64,000 nt of DNA from Oscillibacter faecalis_A (GTDB taxonomy: Bacteria; Bacillota; Clostridia; Oscillospirales; Oscillospiraceae): contig NZ_JARFXX010000004.1 in NCBI RefSeq assembly GCF_029218125.1, positions 62,001 to 126,000 of the forward strand, written 5' to 3'. Below, one piece after another: positions 7,797 to 16,856 of this stretch (its first letter is position 1; every line of letters begins with the position of its first letter). The position numbers and the translations under genes were made by a program. Under the pieces are notes generated by a model. It saw nothing but the letters and a program-made list of their open reading frames with translations. It ran no database searches and was not told where the DNA came from.

Positions 7797-8972
7797 GTGA
7801 GTATTTTGGAGGATGCAATTTTACGGCGCACATGGGCGGAGATCGATCTGGATGCGCTGGAACATAATTATAAAGTGGCACGGACGCGAATCGGCGACGG
7901 TGTGAAGTATTTGGGCGTGGTAAAGGCGGACGCTTACGGCCACGGCGCTGTGCAGGTATCCCGGAAACTGGAGCAGTTGGGGGCGGATTATCTGGCGGTC
8001 TCCAGTCTGGACGAGGCCCGGGAGCTGCGCCACGGCGGCATTACTATGCCAATTTTGATTTTGGGGCACACGCCGCCGGAAATGGTGCCTCAGCTCATTT
8101 CTTACCACATCACACAGGCGGTGTCCGCCATGGCCAAGGCTGAGGAATACAGCGCAGAGGCGCAGAAATGCGGTGGAACGCTGCGGGTCCACATCAAGGT
8201 GGATACCGGAATGTCCCGGCTGGGTTTCCTTGTCCGGGGAGAGCATTTTGAAAGCGGTGTGAACGCCATTGCGGCGGCCTGTGCCCTGCCGGGGCTGGAT
8301 GCCGAGGGTATCTTCACACATTTTGCCGTGTCCGATATGGACGGTGCGGAGTACGAGGCGTACACCCGGGAGCAGTTCGGCGTGTTCACCCGCGTTTTAG
8401 ACGCGCTGGCCGCCAAGGGGTGCACGTTCCGCATCCGCCACTGCACCAACAGCGGCGCGCTGACCCGCTACCCGGAGATGTATCTGGATATGGTGCGTCC
8501 TGGTATTGCGCTCTACGGTGAGGGGAGTGATGCGGAGCGGCTGGGACTAAAGCCGGTCATGCGCCTGAAAACCAGTATTTCCACCATTAAGGTCTTTGAT
8601 CCGGATACCACCGTCAGCTACGGAAGAACGTTCCGCACAGAGGGAAAAACGCGTATCGGCGTGCTGCCGGTAGGCTACGCGGACGGCTTTTTCCGGGGGC
8701 TTTCCAACCGTGCATCGGTGCAGACGGACTACGGCCCGGCACCGATTCGGGGCCGCATCTGCATGGATATGTGCATGGTGGACCTGACGGATTTACCGGA
8801 AGTGAAAGTGGGCGACACGGTGGAGCTGTTCGGACAGCGGCAGAGCGTGGGCAGCCTTGCCGCGCTGCTGGATACAATTCCCTACGAGCTGACCTGCGCG
8901 GTAAACAAGCGGGTACCGCGTGTCTATATGGAGAACGGTCAGGAAATAGAGCGCAGCCTGCGTTTGCTGTAA
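7797..8972 (+). CDS. alr: Alanine racemase
   Basis: A PLP enzyme that supplies D-alanine for peptidoglycan. The PLP lysine is in VVKADAYGHG (near residue 43), the second catalytic residue is the Tyr of VSYGRTF, and IKVDTGMSRLGF and DMVRPGIALYG are family signatures. Length (391 residues) is standard. The GTG start at 7797 lies 5 bases after the lipoprotein stop, so the genes are probably cotranscribed. mazF follows 164 bases downstream, the alr-mazF order common in Firmicutes. Confidence 0.96.
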   Translation: MSILEDAILRRTWAEIDLDALEHNYKVARTRIGDGVKYLGVVKADAYGHGAVQVSRKLEQLGADYLAVSSLDEARELRHGGITMPILILGHTPPEMVPQLISYHITQAVSAMAKAEEYSAEAQKCGGTLRVHIKVDTGMSRLGFLVRGEHFESGVNAIAAACALPGLDAEGIFTHFAVSDMDGAEYEAYTREQFGVFTRVLDALAAKGCTFRIRHCTNSGALTRYPEMYLDMVRPGIALYGEGSDAERLGLKPVMRLKTSISTIKVFDPDTTVSYGRTFRTEGKTRIGVLPVGYADGFFRGLSNRASVQTDYGPAPIRGRICMDMCMVDLTDLPEVKVGDTVELFGQRQSVGSLAALLDTIPYELTCAVNKRVPRVYMENGQEIERSLRLL

Positions 8973-9090
8973 TAGGACGTCAATCGAATTGCATAGCACT
9001 CCGGCCCTGTCCGGCGCATAGGATGCTTTGGAGGCGGGACATCGGAATTTTGCCCCGCTGGTATAAATTCCGAAGCGGCGTGGGAGAATG

Positions 9091-9127
9091 AAAGTGGCCT
9101 CACCGATCAGGTGACGGGTACTTTTTT
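9091..9127 (+). terminator. Possible terminator or attenuator between alr and mazF
   Basis: An imperfect stem (AAAGT..CTCACC with GGTGA..GTACTTT) is followed by a run of six Ts and ends 10 bases before the mazF start. The rest of 8973-9090 shows no gene and in particular no recognisable mazE. Confidence 0.5.
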
Positions 9128-9136
9128 CGGCGGAGT

Positions 9137-9514
9137 GTGAACTTTGTGGATACAACTGTGAAGCGCGGCGATATTTACTATGCCGATCTCTCTCCGGTGG
9201 TGGGCAGCGAGCAGGGCGGCGTCCGCCCGGTCCTCATCATTCAAAATGACACAGGAAACCGCTACAGCCCGACGGTTATCGCGGCGGCGATCACTTCTCA
9301 GACGGGCAAGGCCCGCCTGCCGACGCATATTGACCTGCCTGTGGATCAAAGCTGCGGCCTCAGCCGCAATTCCATTATCCTGCTGGAGCAGGTGCGGACG
9401 CTGGATAAAAAGCGCCTGCGGGAGCGGATGGGCCATGTGGAGGAGGCTGTGATGGAGAAGGTAGACACCGCCATTGCGGTGAGCTTTGGGCTGCCCCACG
9501 ATCAACTGGTGTAG
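9137..9514 (+). CDS. MazF/EndoA-type mRNA interferase
   Basis: A small toxin of the PemK/MazF fold, 125 residues. The N-terminal VKRGDIYYADLSPVVGSEQ, the loop GGVRPVLIIQND with the catalytic Arg, and AAITSQ with the conserved Thr/Ser are intact, so it should cut single-stranded RNA. In Bacillus the antitoxin gene ndoAI sits between alr and ndoA; here that space (164 bp) has no antitoxin frame. GTG at 9137 is used; a weak GGCGGAG lies just upstream. Orphan MazF genes occur in Clostridia with a distant or unrecognised antitoxin. Confidence 0.9.
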   Translation: MNFVDTTVKRGDIYYADLSPVVGSEQGGVRPVLIIQNDTGNRYSPTVIAAAITSQTGKARLPTHIDLPVDQSCGLSRNSIILLEQVRTLDKKRLRERMGHVEEAVMEKVDTAIAVSFGLPHDQLV

Positions 9515-9522
9515 GGAACTGT

Positions 9523-9548
9523 CCCCTGAAAGGGGAACCTTTCAGGGG
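9523..9548 (+). terminator. Strong stem-loop after mazF
   Basis: An 11-bp perfect stem (CCCCTGAAAGG and its complement) with a 4-base loop starts 9 bases after the mazF stop. No T-run follows, so it may be an RNA-stabilising structure instead of a terminator. Confidence 0.45.
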
Positions 9549-9636
9549 CGGCTTACAAAAAACGGCGGCTTCATAGAAAACGTAAGAAATTCCGCGGAAA
9601 GCGCATTGTGCCCGCGGGATGGGAGGTACATAGGAT

Positions 9637-10113
9637 ATGAAAAACAGATGGGGACTGCGCCTGATAGGGCTGCTGGCAGTGAGCTGCGTGGCAATGAGCG
9701 GCGTTTCGCTTGCGGTGGAGCCGGGCTCCGCCACGGACCCGCTCATCACGCTGAGCTACCTGAACGAAACGTTTATGGGGCAGATCATGGACAGGGTGGA
9801 CCAGAAGATCGCCCAGCGGAACAGCGGACTGGGCCAGTCCGGCGCCGGCATGGAATTTTCCGTGGTGACGCTTTCCAAGGGACAGGTCCTCACCGGCGAC
9901 ATCGGCTGTGAGGTTATGCTGCGGGTGGGGTCTGCGACCTGTGTGGCGGCATCCACTCCGGGGCTGGTGGACGAGACCTCCGGCAGTACCCTCAGCGGCG
10001 GCGGAGCGCTGGCGGCAAACCATCTGTACATGATGACTGTGGAGAACCGGGGCGTCAAGGCCGGGGCCGACACGGTGAAGCTGCTGGTGCGGGGAACATA
10101 TACCATCGGCTGA
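9637..10113 (+). CDS. Hypothetical secreted protein
   Basis: A 158-residue product with a clear signal peptide (KNRWGLRLIGLLAVSCVAMS, cleavage probably after SLAVE or near it). The mature part starts with a DPLITLSYLNETF segment that recurs at the start of some clostridial exported proteins, then a Gly/Ser/Ala-rich domain ending in LLVRGTYTIG. No catalytic motif is seen. Upstream lies an ATG with GGGAGG about 10 bases before it. A strong terminator follows, so it is probably a single-gene unit. Function unknown. Confidence 0.7.
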   Translation: MKNRWGLRLIGLLAVSCVAMSGVSLAVEPGSATDPLITLSYLNETFMGQIMDRVDQKIAQRNSGLGQSGAGMEFSVVTLSKGQVLTGDIGCEVMLRVGSATCVAASTPGLVDETSGSTLSGGGALAANHLYMMTVENRGVKAGADTVKLLVRGTYTIG

Positions 10114-10125
10114 CGCGGTATATTC

Positions 10126-10164
10126 AAGACCGTCTGCGCGTAGAATCGCGCAGGCGGTCTTTTT
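10126..10164 (+). terminator. Intrinsic terminator
   Basis: AAGACCGTCTGCGCG pairs with CGCGCAGGCGGTCTT over a 6-base loop, followed by TTTTT. Confidence 0.88.
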
Positions 10165-10184
10165 GCGTACGGAGGTGGAGAGCT

Positions 10185-10700
10185 ATGGACAAGTATCCGG
10201 TTCTGGCGGGAGGGGAGACCGTAGGGGAGCTGACGGTGGAAGCGGCGGCATCGGATACGGTGCTGGATATGAGCTGTGTCCGGCGGGAGGGACTGTGGTG
10301 TGCGTGGGCCGTGGGAGAGAGCGGGGCACTGCGAATCGGCATCCCGGAGCCGGAGGGTGACCGGCTGCACCTCCGCCGCCGCTTTTCCCGGAGCATGACC
10401 GCGCCCATAGGCCGTATTCTGCGGGGAGAACTCCGGATGCCGGAGCGGGCAACGCCGCAATGGCTGCCGGTAGACCCGGCAGCACCTCCGGTACGAAGCG
10501 AGCGTTTTCTGCGGGCGATTCAAGCGCGGCAGGGAGTTTTGACCTGCCGCGTGGACGGACGGCTGCTGCTGGCCTTTCCCAGAGCGGACGATGCGCCGTT
10601 CCCGCTGGAGGAGCTGTTTTGCTTTGCGTCCTTTCGGCAGATCAAGGGCAGCGACTTCTGGATTTTTGCCTTTGATGACGCGGAGTGGCCTGTTTTTTAA
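10185..10700 (+). CDS. Hypothetical protein
   Basis: A cytoplasmic-looking protein of 171 residues without signal peptide or membrane segment. It is rich in Arg, Glu and Gly and ends with an aromatic segment (FRQIKGSDFWIFAFDDAEWPVF). I recognise no domain. The start ATG has GGAGGTGGAGAG upstream. It lies between a terminator and nrdR with about 100 bp of promoter-like AT-rich DNA after it. Confidence 0.65.
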   Translation: MDKYPVLAGGETVGELTVEAAASDTVLDMSCVRREGLWCAWAVGESGALRIGIPEPEGDRLHLRRRFSRSMTAPIGRILRGELRMPERATPQWLPVDPAAPPVRSERFLRAIQARQGVLTCRVDGRLLLAFPRADDAPFPLEELFCFASFRQIKGSDFWIFAFDDAEWPVF

Positions 10701-10809
10701 AAAAATGAAAATAGGGATACCAAACGGAAATGAAATATGGTAAACTAATCATGGTATTCTATACTTAAACGGCCCCGGGTCACGGGCGCCGGTCAGGAGG
10801 TTGTTTCCC

Positions 10810-11265
10810 ATGAAGTGTCCGTTTTGCGGTCATCCCGAGAGCAAGGTCATCGATTCCCGCCCCGCCGATGAAAATGCCAGCATCCGCCGCCGACGGGAGT
10901 GCCTTGCCTGCGGCAAGCGCTTTACCACCTATGAAACGGTGGAATGCCTCCCCATCGTGGTCATCAAGAAGGACGGAAGCCGCCAGAGCTTTGACCGGCA
11001 GAAGGTCCTGCGGGGCATGATTCGGGCCTGCGAAAAGCGGCCGGTGTCTTTAGCGGAGCTGGAGCACATTGCCGATGAGATCGAGCAGGAGCTCCAGAAC
11101 TCCATGGAGCGCGAGATTCGCACGGCGGACATCGGCGAGAAGGTCATGGAGCGTCTGCGGTCAGTGGATCAGGTGGCCTACGTCCGCTTCGCCTCCGTTT
11201 ACCGGCAGTTCAAGGATATTGATACCTTTATGGCGGAGCTGAATAAGCTCCTGGCGGAGAAGTAA
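10810..11265 (+). CDS. nrdR: Transcriptional repressor NrdR
   Basis: The regulator of ribonucleotide reductase genes; it binds ATP/dATP and zinc. The N-terminal zinc ribbon (CPFCGHPESKVIDSRPADE with the second CxxC in CLACGKRF) and the ATP-cone (IKKDGSRQSFDRQKVLRGMIRAC) are complete, and length (151 residues) is typical. AGGAGG lies 9 bases before the ATG at 10810; the TTG at 10801 overlaps that region and is less likely. Class Ia nrd genes lie at 42.1-45.7 kb, but I see no clear NrdR box before them. Confidence 0.96.
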   Translation: MKCPFCGHPESKVIDSRPADENASIRRRRECLACGKRFTTYETVECLPIVVIKKDGSRQSFDRQKVLRGMIRACEKRPVSLAELEHIADEIEQELQNSMEREIRTADIGEKVMERLRSVDQVAYVRFASVYRQFKDIDTFMAELNKLLAEK

Positions 11266-11266
11266 G

Positions 11267-11650
11267 CTATAGCACATTCCTGATATTCAGCGCTTCCATT
11301 TCCGAGATGAGGCGGAGCTGATCCATGAGATCGGACAGTTCTGCACGAAACTCCGTAATTTCCTGCGTTTCGGCAAAGGCCATGGCCCGGCGGTACATGG
11401 CCTCCGCATCGTCCACGGCATCATGGTGGGAAACAATGTGGAGATAGGTCTGCCGGAGTGTCCAGTCATCATAGCTCTCCCAAAGGGAATCCAGCGCCTC
11501 GGCCCAGCATTCCGATTGGGCCAGACGGTCTGTTTCCTGAAGCTGGGCGCGCCAGCGCCGGGTTTGACGCTCCATGTGGCTGCTGTTCCAGAGGGAAAGG
11601 GCCAGCAGGGCGCACAGCACCGCTATCGGCGGCAAAAGCAGACGCTTCAC
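11267..11650 (-). CDS. DUF4363 family protein
   Basis: A 127-residue protein with one N-terminal membrane segment (LLLPPIAVLCALLALSLW) and a helical outer part rich in Glu, Ala and Leu, as in DUF4363. The GTG start at 11650 overlaps the stop of the DUF421 gene by 4 bases (GTGA), with AAGGAGG upstream, so the two are translationally coupled. DUF421-DUF4363 pairs are common in Clostridia; the role is unknown. Confidence 0.8.
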   Translation of the reverse strand: MKRLLLPPIAVLCALLALSLWNSSHMERQTRRWRAQLQETDRLAQSECWAEALDSLWESYDDWTLRQTYLHIVSHHDAVDDAEAMYRRAMAFAETQEITEFRAELSDLMDQLRLISEMEALNIRNVL

Positions 11651-12324
11651 GGCTTCGCCTCCTTCGGGATACAGAGGACCTTGCCGCTGCCATCCACCGT
11701 TAAAAGAAAAATTTCCCCGGCGGAATGTCCTGTCCGCCGCAGCTCCTTTTGGAGCCAAGCCTCGTTCCGCCCGCTGCGGGCAAGATTTCGCCGGACGATC
11801 CGGCCATCGTTGATGAGAATGAAGGGCAGCTCGTCCTCCTCGGGGGTGAGGCCAAGCTCCTCCGCTGTGGGGGGCCGCTGCCGCGCCCACGGCAGAATGG
11901 AGAGCTGACCGGAATTTTCCAGTACGGCCCAGCGTACCTCGTCCACGGAGACATAGCCCTGTCCCCGGAGCTGTTCCAGCAGCTCGTCCAGCGTGTAGCG
12001 GTTTTTCCGCATGGCATCCTGCTGGAGCTTGCCGTTTCGGATGAGGATGGACGGGGTGCCGCACATCAGTTCCCGAAAACGCAGACTCAAAAGGGATAGC
12101 TGACTGAGCAGCATGGAAAGGGAAAGCAGTGTCAGAATGGGGATGACCCCGGCCAGCAGCGGAATCCCAAAGTCCTGCATGGGGACGGTGGCAAGGTCGG
12201 AGATCATCATGGTCAGCACCAGCTCGCTTGGCTCCAGCTCGCCAATCTGGCGTTTTCCCATGAGCCGCAGGCCGGTCATGATGAGAAAATAAAGAATGAC
12301 GGTACGCAGCAGCGCGGTGATCAT
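11647..12324 (-). CDS. DUF421 (YetF-like) membrane protein
   Basis: The 225-residue product has two to three N-terminal membrane helices (LLRTVILYFLIMTGLRLMGKR, then DFGIPLLAGVIPILTLLSLSMLLS) and a cytoplasmic domain with GTPSILIRNGKL and the DELLEQLRGQGYVSVDEVRWAVLE segment that define the YetF/DUF421 family. The LMGKRQIGELEPSELVLTMMISDLA motif is very well conserved. YetF proteins affect spore or envelope properties in Bacillus, but their biochemical role is not settled. It heads a two-gene operon with DUF4363. Confidence 0.9.
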   Translation of the reverse strand: MITALLRTVILYFLIMTGLRLMGKRQIGELEPSELVLTMMISDLATVPMQDFGIPLLAGVIPILTLLSLSMLLSQLSLLSLRFRELMCGTPSILIRNGKLQQDAMRKNRYTLDELLEQLRGQGYVSVDEVRWAVLENSGQLSILPWARQRPPTAEELGLTPEEDELPFILINDGRIVRRNLARSGRNEAWLQKELRRTGHSAGEIFLLTVDGSGKVLCIPKEAKP

Positions 12325-12501
12325 GCCAAATGCCCCCTCTCTTATGACAGTGTGGGGCAGGCAAGCGGAAAATTATGTGCGCTGCCTGAAAATTCACAAA
12401 TTCCCTCTTGCGTTTCCTATAGAGAATAGGTAAGATAAAACAGCCGTTTCCGCGGCGGGAAGCCGCGTTTTAACAATATATCAAAGGAGCATTCGGTTCT
12501 T

Positions 12502-13866
12502 ATGGGTAAATATTTCGGTACAGACGGATTTCGGGGCAAGGCTGGTGTAGACCTGACAGCGGAGCACGCCTTTCAGGTAGGACGCTTTCTTGGCTGGCAC
12601 TATAGCCGCCTGCATCCTGATGACACGGCCCGTATCGTCATCGGCAAGGACACCCGGCGGTCATCCTATATGTTTGAAAACGCGCTGGCGGCGGGTATTA
12701 CCTCCGCCGGGGCGGACGCTTATCTGCTGCACGTAACTACCACGCCATGCGTCAGCTATATCACCCGGACGGAGCGGTTTGACTGCGGCGTGATGATCTC
12801 CGCCAGCCACAATCCGTTCTATGATAACGGCATCAAGCTGATGAATGGCATCGGCGAGAAAATGGAGGACGCGCTGCAGGCGGAGCTGGAGCGGTTCATT
12901 GACGGGGAGCCCGCCGCGCTGCCGTGGGCCACGGAGGGGAAGATCGGCAAGACCATCGACTTCTATTCCGGCCGCAACCGCTATATCGGCTACCTCACCA
13001 GCCTTGCGGCCCGGTCCTTTGAAAAGCACAAGGTAGGTCTGGACTGCGCCAACGGCAGCTCCTGGATGATCGGCCGGGCGGTGTTTGACGCGCTGGGAGC
13101 CAAGACCTACGTGATCAATGACCAGCCGGACGGCGTGAATATCAACATGGACTGCGGCTCCACCCATATTGAGGGACTTCAGCTCTATGTCCGGGAGCAC
13201 CATCTGGATGTGGGCTTTGCCTTTGACGGAGATGCCGACCGCTGCCTTGCCGTGGATGAGCGGGGCGAGGTTTTGAACGGTGATAAGATCATGTACATCT
13301 GCGCCAAGTTTCTCAAGGAGCGGGGGCAGCTCCCCGGCAATACGCTGGTCACAACGGTCATGAGCAACTTTGGACTGTATAAGGCGCTGGACAAGGCGGG
13401 CATCCGCTATGAAAAGACCGCGGTGGGGGACCGCTACGTTTACGAGAACATGAAGGAAAATGACTATGTGCTGGGCGGCGAGCAGTCCGGGCACATCATT
13501 TTCCGCAAATACGCCCACACCGGCGACGGGCTCATCACCGCTCTGATGCTCATGGAGGTGATGATGGAGACCCAACTGCCCCTGAGTGTGCTGGCCTCCG
13601 GCGTTTCCATGTATCCGCAGGTCTTGAAAAACGTCCGGGTGGATGATAAAGACGCTACGCTTTCGGACAGCGCCGTGCAGGCGGCGGTGGACGAATGCAC
13701 CGCCGCACTGGGGGATTCCGGCCGGGTGCTGCTGCGCAAGAGCGGCACGGAGCCGGTACTCCGGGTCATGGCGGAGGCTGGGACTGCCGAGGAATGTGAA
13801 AAGTGGGTGGACCATATCATCGCCGCCATGGAGAAAAGCGGCCATTTGATCGAGGTGAAGAAGTAA
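12502..13866 (+). CDS. glmM: Phosphoglucosamine mutase
   Basis: Converts glucosamine-6-phosphate to glucosamine-1-phosphate for UDP-GlcNAc. The start GKYFGTDGFRG, the catalytic serine S102 in ISASHNPFYDNGIK, the metal loop DGDADRC, the sugar loop GGEQSGH, and the phosphate site RKSGTEPVLRVM are all present. Length 454 is normal. AAGGAGC lies about 12 bases upstream. The stop overlaps the next start by one base (TAATG), and glmS follows, so three amino-sugar genes are grouped. Confidence 0.97.
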   Translation: MGKYFGTDGFRGKAGVDLTAEHAFQVGRFLGWHYSRLHPDDTARIVIGKDTRRSSYMFENALAAGITSAGADAYLLHVTTTPCVSYITRTERFDCGVMISASHNPFYDNGIKLMNGIGEKMEDALQAELERFIDGEPAALPWATEGKIGKTIDFYSGRNRYIGYLTSLAARSFEKHKVGLDCANGSSWMIGRAVFDALGAKTYVINDQPDGVNINMDCGSTHIEGLQLYVREHHLDVGFAFDGDADRCLAVDERGEVLNGDKIMYICAKFLKERGQLPGNTLVTTVMSNFGLYKALDKAGIRYEKTAVGDRYVYENMKENDYVLGGEQSGHIIFRKYAHTGDGLITALMLMEVMMETQLPLSVLASGVSMYPQVLKNVRVDDKDATLSDSAVQAAVDECTAALGDSGRVLLRKSGTEPVLRVMAEAGTAEECEKWVDHIIAAMEKSGHLIEVKK

Positions 13867-14546
13867 TGCTGACTGTAAAGGAGCTTTATTCGCTGGAGCA
13901 TTCTCTGGCCGGGGTGTATCTTAGTAAATTTACTTACCCGTGGGAGGCGCTGGCCGGTATCTCCGATTTGATTTTGGAGCTTGGCCGGTGTCTACCGGAG
14001 GAGGAATATTTCCACCCGAAAGACTGGGACGGTAATGTGCTGGAGGATGTTTGGGTGGCCAAGGACGCAACGGTGTTCAAGAGCGCATATCTCCACGGCC
14101 CCTGCATCATCGGCCACCGCACGGAGGTCCGGCAGTGCGCCTTTATCCGGGGCAGTGCGCTGGTGGGGAATGACTGCGTGGTGGGCAACTCCACAGAGCT
14201 GAAAAACGTGATTCTCTTTGATAACGTGCAGGTGCCCCATTATAATTACGTGGGGGATTCTATCCTTGGCTATAAGTCCCACATGGGCGCCGGCTCCATC
14301 ACCTCCAATGTCAAGAGCGACAAGCTTCTGGTGGTGGTGAAGGACGGCGCGGAGCAGGTGGAAACGGGCCGCAAAAAGGTGGGCGCCATGCTGGGTGACC
14401 GGGTGGAGATAGGCTGCAACAGCGTACTCAATCCCGGTACGGTTATTGGCCCGGACTCAAATGTGTACCCCACCTCCTGTGTCCGGGGCGTCATTCCGGC
14501 GAACCATGTCTATAAGGACGCGGCGCATATCGTGGAGAAGAAGTAA
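13866..14546 (+). CDS. Left-handed beta-helix UDP-GlcNAc pyrophosphorylase-like protein
   Basis: A 226-residue hexapeptide-repeat protein. The central part (about residues 55-190) consists of turns such as VWVAKDATVFKSAYLHGPCI and VGNDCVVGNSTELKNVILFD, and the motif HYNYVGDSILGYKSHMGAGS, as in the C-terminal acetyltransferase domain of GlmU. No N-terminal nucleotidyltransferase domain is present. Start overlap with glmM and position before glmS suggest a part in UDP-GlcNAc formation, such as acetylation of GlcN-1-phosphate. That role is an inference from context. Confidence 0.85.
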   Translation: MLTVKELYSLEHSLAGVYLSKFTYPWEALAGISDLILELGRCLPEEEYFHPKDWDGNVLEDVWVAKDATVFKSAYLHGPCIIGHRTEVRQCAFIRGSALVGNDCVVGNSTELKNVILFDNVQVPHYNYVGDSILGYKSHMGAGSITSNVKSDKLLVVVKDGAEQVETGRKKVGAMLGDRVEIGCNSVLNPGTVIGPDSNVYPTSCVRGVIPANHVYKDAAHIVEKK

Positions 14547-14639
14547 ATAGGTGTCACGGCCTCCGGGTGGTATCCGCCCGGGGCCTTGCACATAAAATGA
14601 ATCAAGACGCAGACTGGAAAGGAGGCTATGGGCCCGGCC

Positions 14640-14812
14640 CATCATAAGCGCCATGTGCCCGCAGGGGCTTTCCCGGCGGGATAACGAGGTGAGGGGCGTA
14701 TCGAAAATTCGGCGGATACCCCTCCATGGCCGCAGCCATGTGACAGCATTTACAAATACGCGGGCGACAGCGGAACAGAGAAATGCTGACTGCGAGAAAG
14801 TGACAAATTTCT
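14640..14812 (+). ncRNA. glmS ribozyme-riboswitch
   Basis: The 5' leader of glmS contains AGCGCC with the self-cleavage point expected between A14647 and G14648. It also carries the conserved core, ACGAGGTGAGGGG, a TATCGAAAATTCGGCGGATA block and CCCCTCC, and a P3-P4 region with AGCCATGTGACAGC. It senses glucosamine-6-phosphate and cuts the mRNA when the product is plentiful. The order and spacing match the family closely. Confidence 0.93.
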
Positions 14813-14856
14813 GCGCGTTTGTCCTTTTGAAATCAATTTCAGGAGGATTTTTATTT

Positions 14857-16695
14857 ATGTGTGGTATTATCGGCTATGTGGGCCATCAACAGGCGGCGCC
14901 CATTTTGCTGGAGGGCCTGTCCCGGATGGAGTACCGGGGCTATGACTCTGCCGGCGTGGCAGTGCGGTCCGGGGAAAAGGGCCTGCAGATTTATAAGTCC
15001 AAGGGGCGGCTTCAGGTGCTGTCGGACATGATTCACGGCGGCGCGGATGTGGAGGGGACCCTCGGCATCGGCCATACCCGCTGGGCTACCCATGGCGAGC
15101 CCAATGACATCAACGCACACCCCCATGTCAGCGAGGACGGGCGAATCGCGCTGGTGCACAACGGCATCATCGAAAACTATATGGAGATCAAGCAGCAGCT
15201 TCTGCGCCACGGCGTGAAGTTCAAGTCAGAAACGGACACGGAAGTAGTGGCCCAGCTTTTGGAGTTCCATTACCGGGAATGCCATAATATGCTGGAGGCC
15301 GTGGGCCGTGTGCTGCGGCGCATTGAGGGCTCCTACGCTTTCGGCATCATCTGTGCCGACTATCCCAATGCTCTTATCGCCGCCCGTAAGGACAGCCCGC
15401 TTATCATCGGCTGCGGCGAGGGGGAAAATTTCATCGCCTCCGATGTAACGGCGGTCATCGGGCATACCCGGGACGTTATTTACATGGAGGATGGGGAGAT
15501 CGCAGTCCTGACAGCGGAGGGTGTGAGCCTGTTCAACGATGAGATGGAGCCCATTGAAAAGCCCCACAGCCATGTGGACTGGGATGTGTCCGCCGCAGAA
15601 AAGGGCGGCTATCCCCACTTCATGCTCAAGGAGATTTTTGAGCAGCCGGAGGCTATCCGCAAAACAGTCTCGCCCCGCATCCGGGACGGACGGGTGGTGC
15701 TGGATGACCTGCACCTGACAGCGGACTATGTACGCAGCATTAGCCGTATTTTCGTCGTGGCCTGCGGCTCCAGCTACCATGTGGGCATGGTCAGCAAGTA
15801 TAACTGGGAGCGCCTGCTCCGCCGCCCAGTGGAGGTGTGCCTCGCCTCGGAGTTCCGCTACTGCGATCCGCTGGTGGACGATCACTCTCTGGTGATTTTC
15901 ATCAGCCAGTCCGGCGAAACGCTGGATACCATGGCCGCCCTGCGGGAGGCCAAGCGCCTTGGCGGCCGGACGCTGGCCGTTGTGAACGTGGTGGGTTCCT
16001 CCATCGCCCGTGAGGCGGACAATGTGCTCTATACATGGGCGGGGCCGGAGATCGCCGTGGCTACCACAAAGGCATATTCCACGCAGCTGGCCCTGATGGA
16101 CATGATCGCTCTTTATCTCGGTGACCTGCTGGGAACGGTCTCCCGTGAGGAATATACGGCCATCCTGCATGAGCTGGAAACTCTGCCGGAAAAGCTGCAA
16201 ACCGTATTGGACAGCACGGAGGATGTGAAGTATTTCGCCTCCCGGTACTTTAATCATAATTCCATTTTCTTCATCGGCCGGAATCTGGATTACGCCATGG
16301 GCTTGGAGGGCTCTCTGAAGCTCAAGGAGATCAGCTATATCCACTCCGAGGCATACGCCTCCGGTGAGCTGAAGCACGGCACCATTTCCCTCATTGAGCC
16401 GGGAACGCTGGTCATCGCGCTGGGGACCTACGCGCCGCTTTTCGATAAGGCCATGAGCAACGTGGTGGAGGTCAAGGCCCGGGGGGCCGAGGTGCTGGCG
16501 CTGACCACGGAGCCGTTCCGTGAGAAAATGGAGCGCACCGCTGATGCTACGGTGGCAGTGCCCGCGGCGCACGCGGTAGTGCAGCCGTCTTTGGGCGTAG
16601 TGCCGCTGCAGCTCTTCGCCTATTATGTGGCCCTCCAGCGCGGCTGCGACATTGATAAGCCCCGGAACCTTGCCAAGAGCGTCACGGTGGAATAA
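14857..16695 (+). CDS. glmS: Glutamine--fructose-6-phosphate aminotransferase (isomerizing)
   Basis: Makes glucosamine-6-phosphate from fructose-6-phosphate and glutamine. The mature N-terminus starts with the nucleophile Cys1 (MCGIIGYVG); this fixes the start at 14857, with AGGAGG 10 bases upstream. The glutaminase domain covers residues 1-240 (HTRWATHGEPNDINAHPH, HNGIIENY). Two SIS domains follow (CGSSYHVGM, SQSGETLDT, ATTKAYSTQL), and the C-terminus ends DIDKPRNLAKSVTVE. Length 612 is standard. Expression is controlled by the ribozyme in its leader. The last 54 coding bases are repeated downstream. Confidence 0.98.
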   Translation: MCGIIGYVGHQQAAPILLEGLSRMEYRGYDSAGVAVRSGEKGLQIYKSKGRLQVLSDMIHGGADVEGTLGIGHTRWATHGEPNDINAHPHVSEDGRIALVHNGIIENYMEIKQQLLRHGVKFKSETDTEVVAQLLEFHYRECHNMLEAVGRVLRRIEGSYAFGIICADYPNALIAARKDSPLIIGCGEGENFIASDVTAVIGHTRDVIYMEDGEIAVLTAEGVSLFNDEMEPIEKPHSHVDWDVSAAEKGGYPHFMLKEIFEQPEAIRKTVSPRIRDGRVVLDDLHLTADYVRSISRIFVVACGSSYHVGMVSKYNWERLLRRPVEVCLASEFRYCDPLVDDHSLVIFISQSGETLDTMAALREAKRLGGRTLAVVNVVGSSIAREADNVLYTWAGPEIAVATTKAYSTQLALMDMIALYLGDLLGTVSREEYTAILHELETLPEKLQTVLDSTEDVKYFASRYFNHNSIFFIGRNLDYAMGLEGSLKLKEISYIHSEAYASGELKHGTISLIEPGTLVIALGTYAPLFDKAMSNVVEVKARGAEVLALTTEPFREKMERTADATVAVPAAHAVVQPSLGVVPLQLFAYYVALQRGCDIDKPRNLAKSVTVE

Positions 16696-16729
16696 CGCTG
16701 CGATTTTCGAAATGAGCGCAGCCGCGCTG

Positions 16730-16856
16730 ACGCGCCGCCGCTGCGGCGTACAAGTATTTTGCGCTTTCGGCGCAAAATCTTGAAATCGACCGAATTCATT
16801 TCGGGCGATTTGAGTAAAATCACAGGGTTCCCGCAAAAGCGATGCTTTTGCGGGAT
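16730..16856 (+). repeat. Palindromic gene-end element, glmS copy
   Basis: A 127-bp block follows glmS. It holds CGCCGC/GCGGCG, then GCGTACAAG, the hairpin ATTTTGCGC/GCGCAAAAT, GAATTCATTTC, and ACAGGGTTCCCGCA opening a stem that closes TGCGGGAT. The blocks and orientation match 1795-1938 at pheT. It is bordered by two 88-bp direct repeats of the glmS end. Confidence 0.88.

Noticed and set aside
14547..14640. Gene between the beta-helix gene and glmS
   Set aside because: The stretch belongs to the leader with the glmS ribozyme and holds just a small GC hairpin.
15226..16836. 536-codon minus frame opposite glmS
   Set aside because: Shadow of glmS; no domain, no RBS, Arg/His/Gln-rich.
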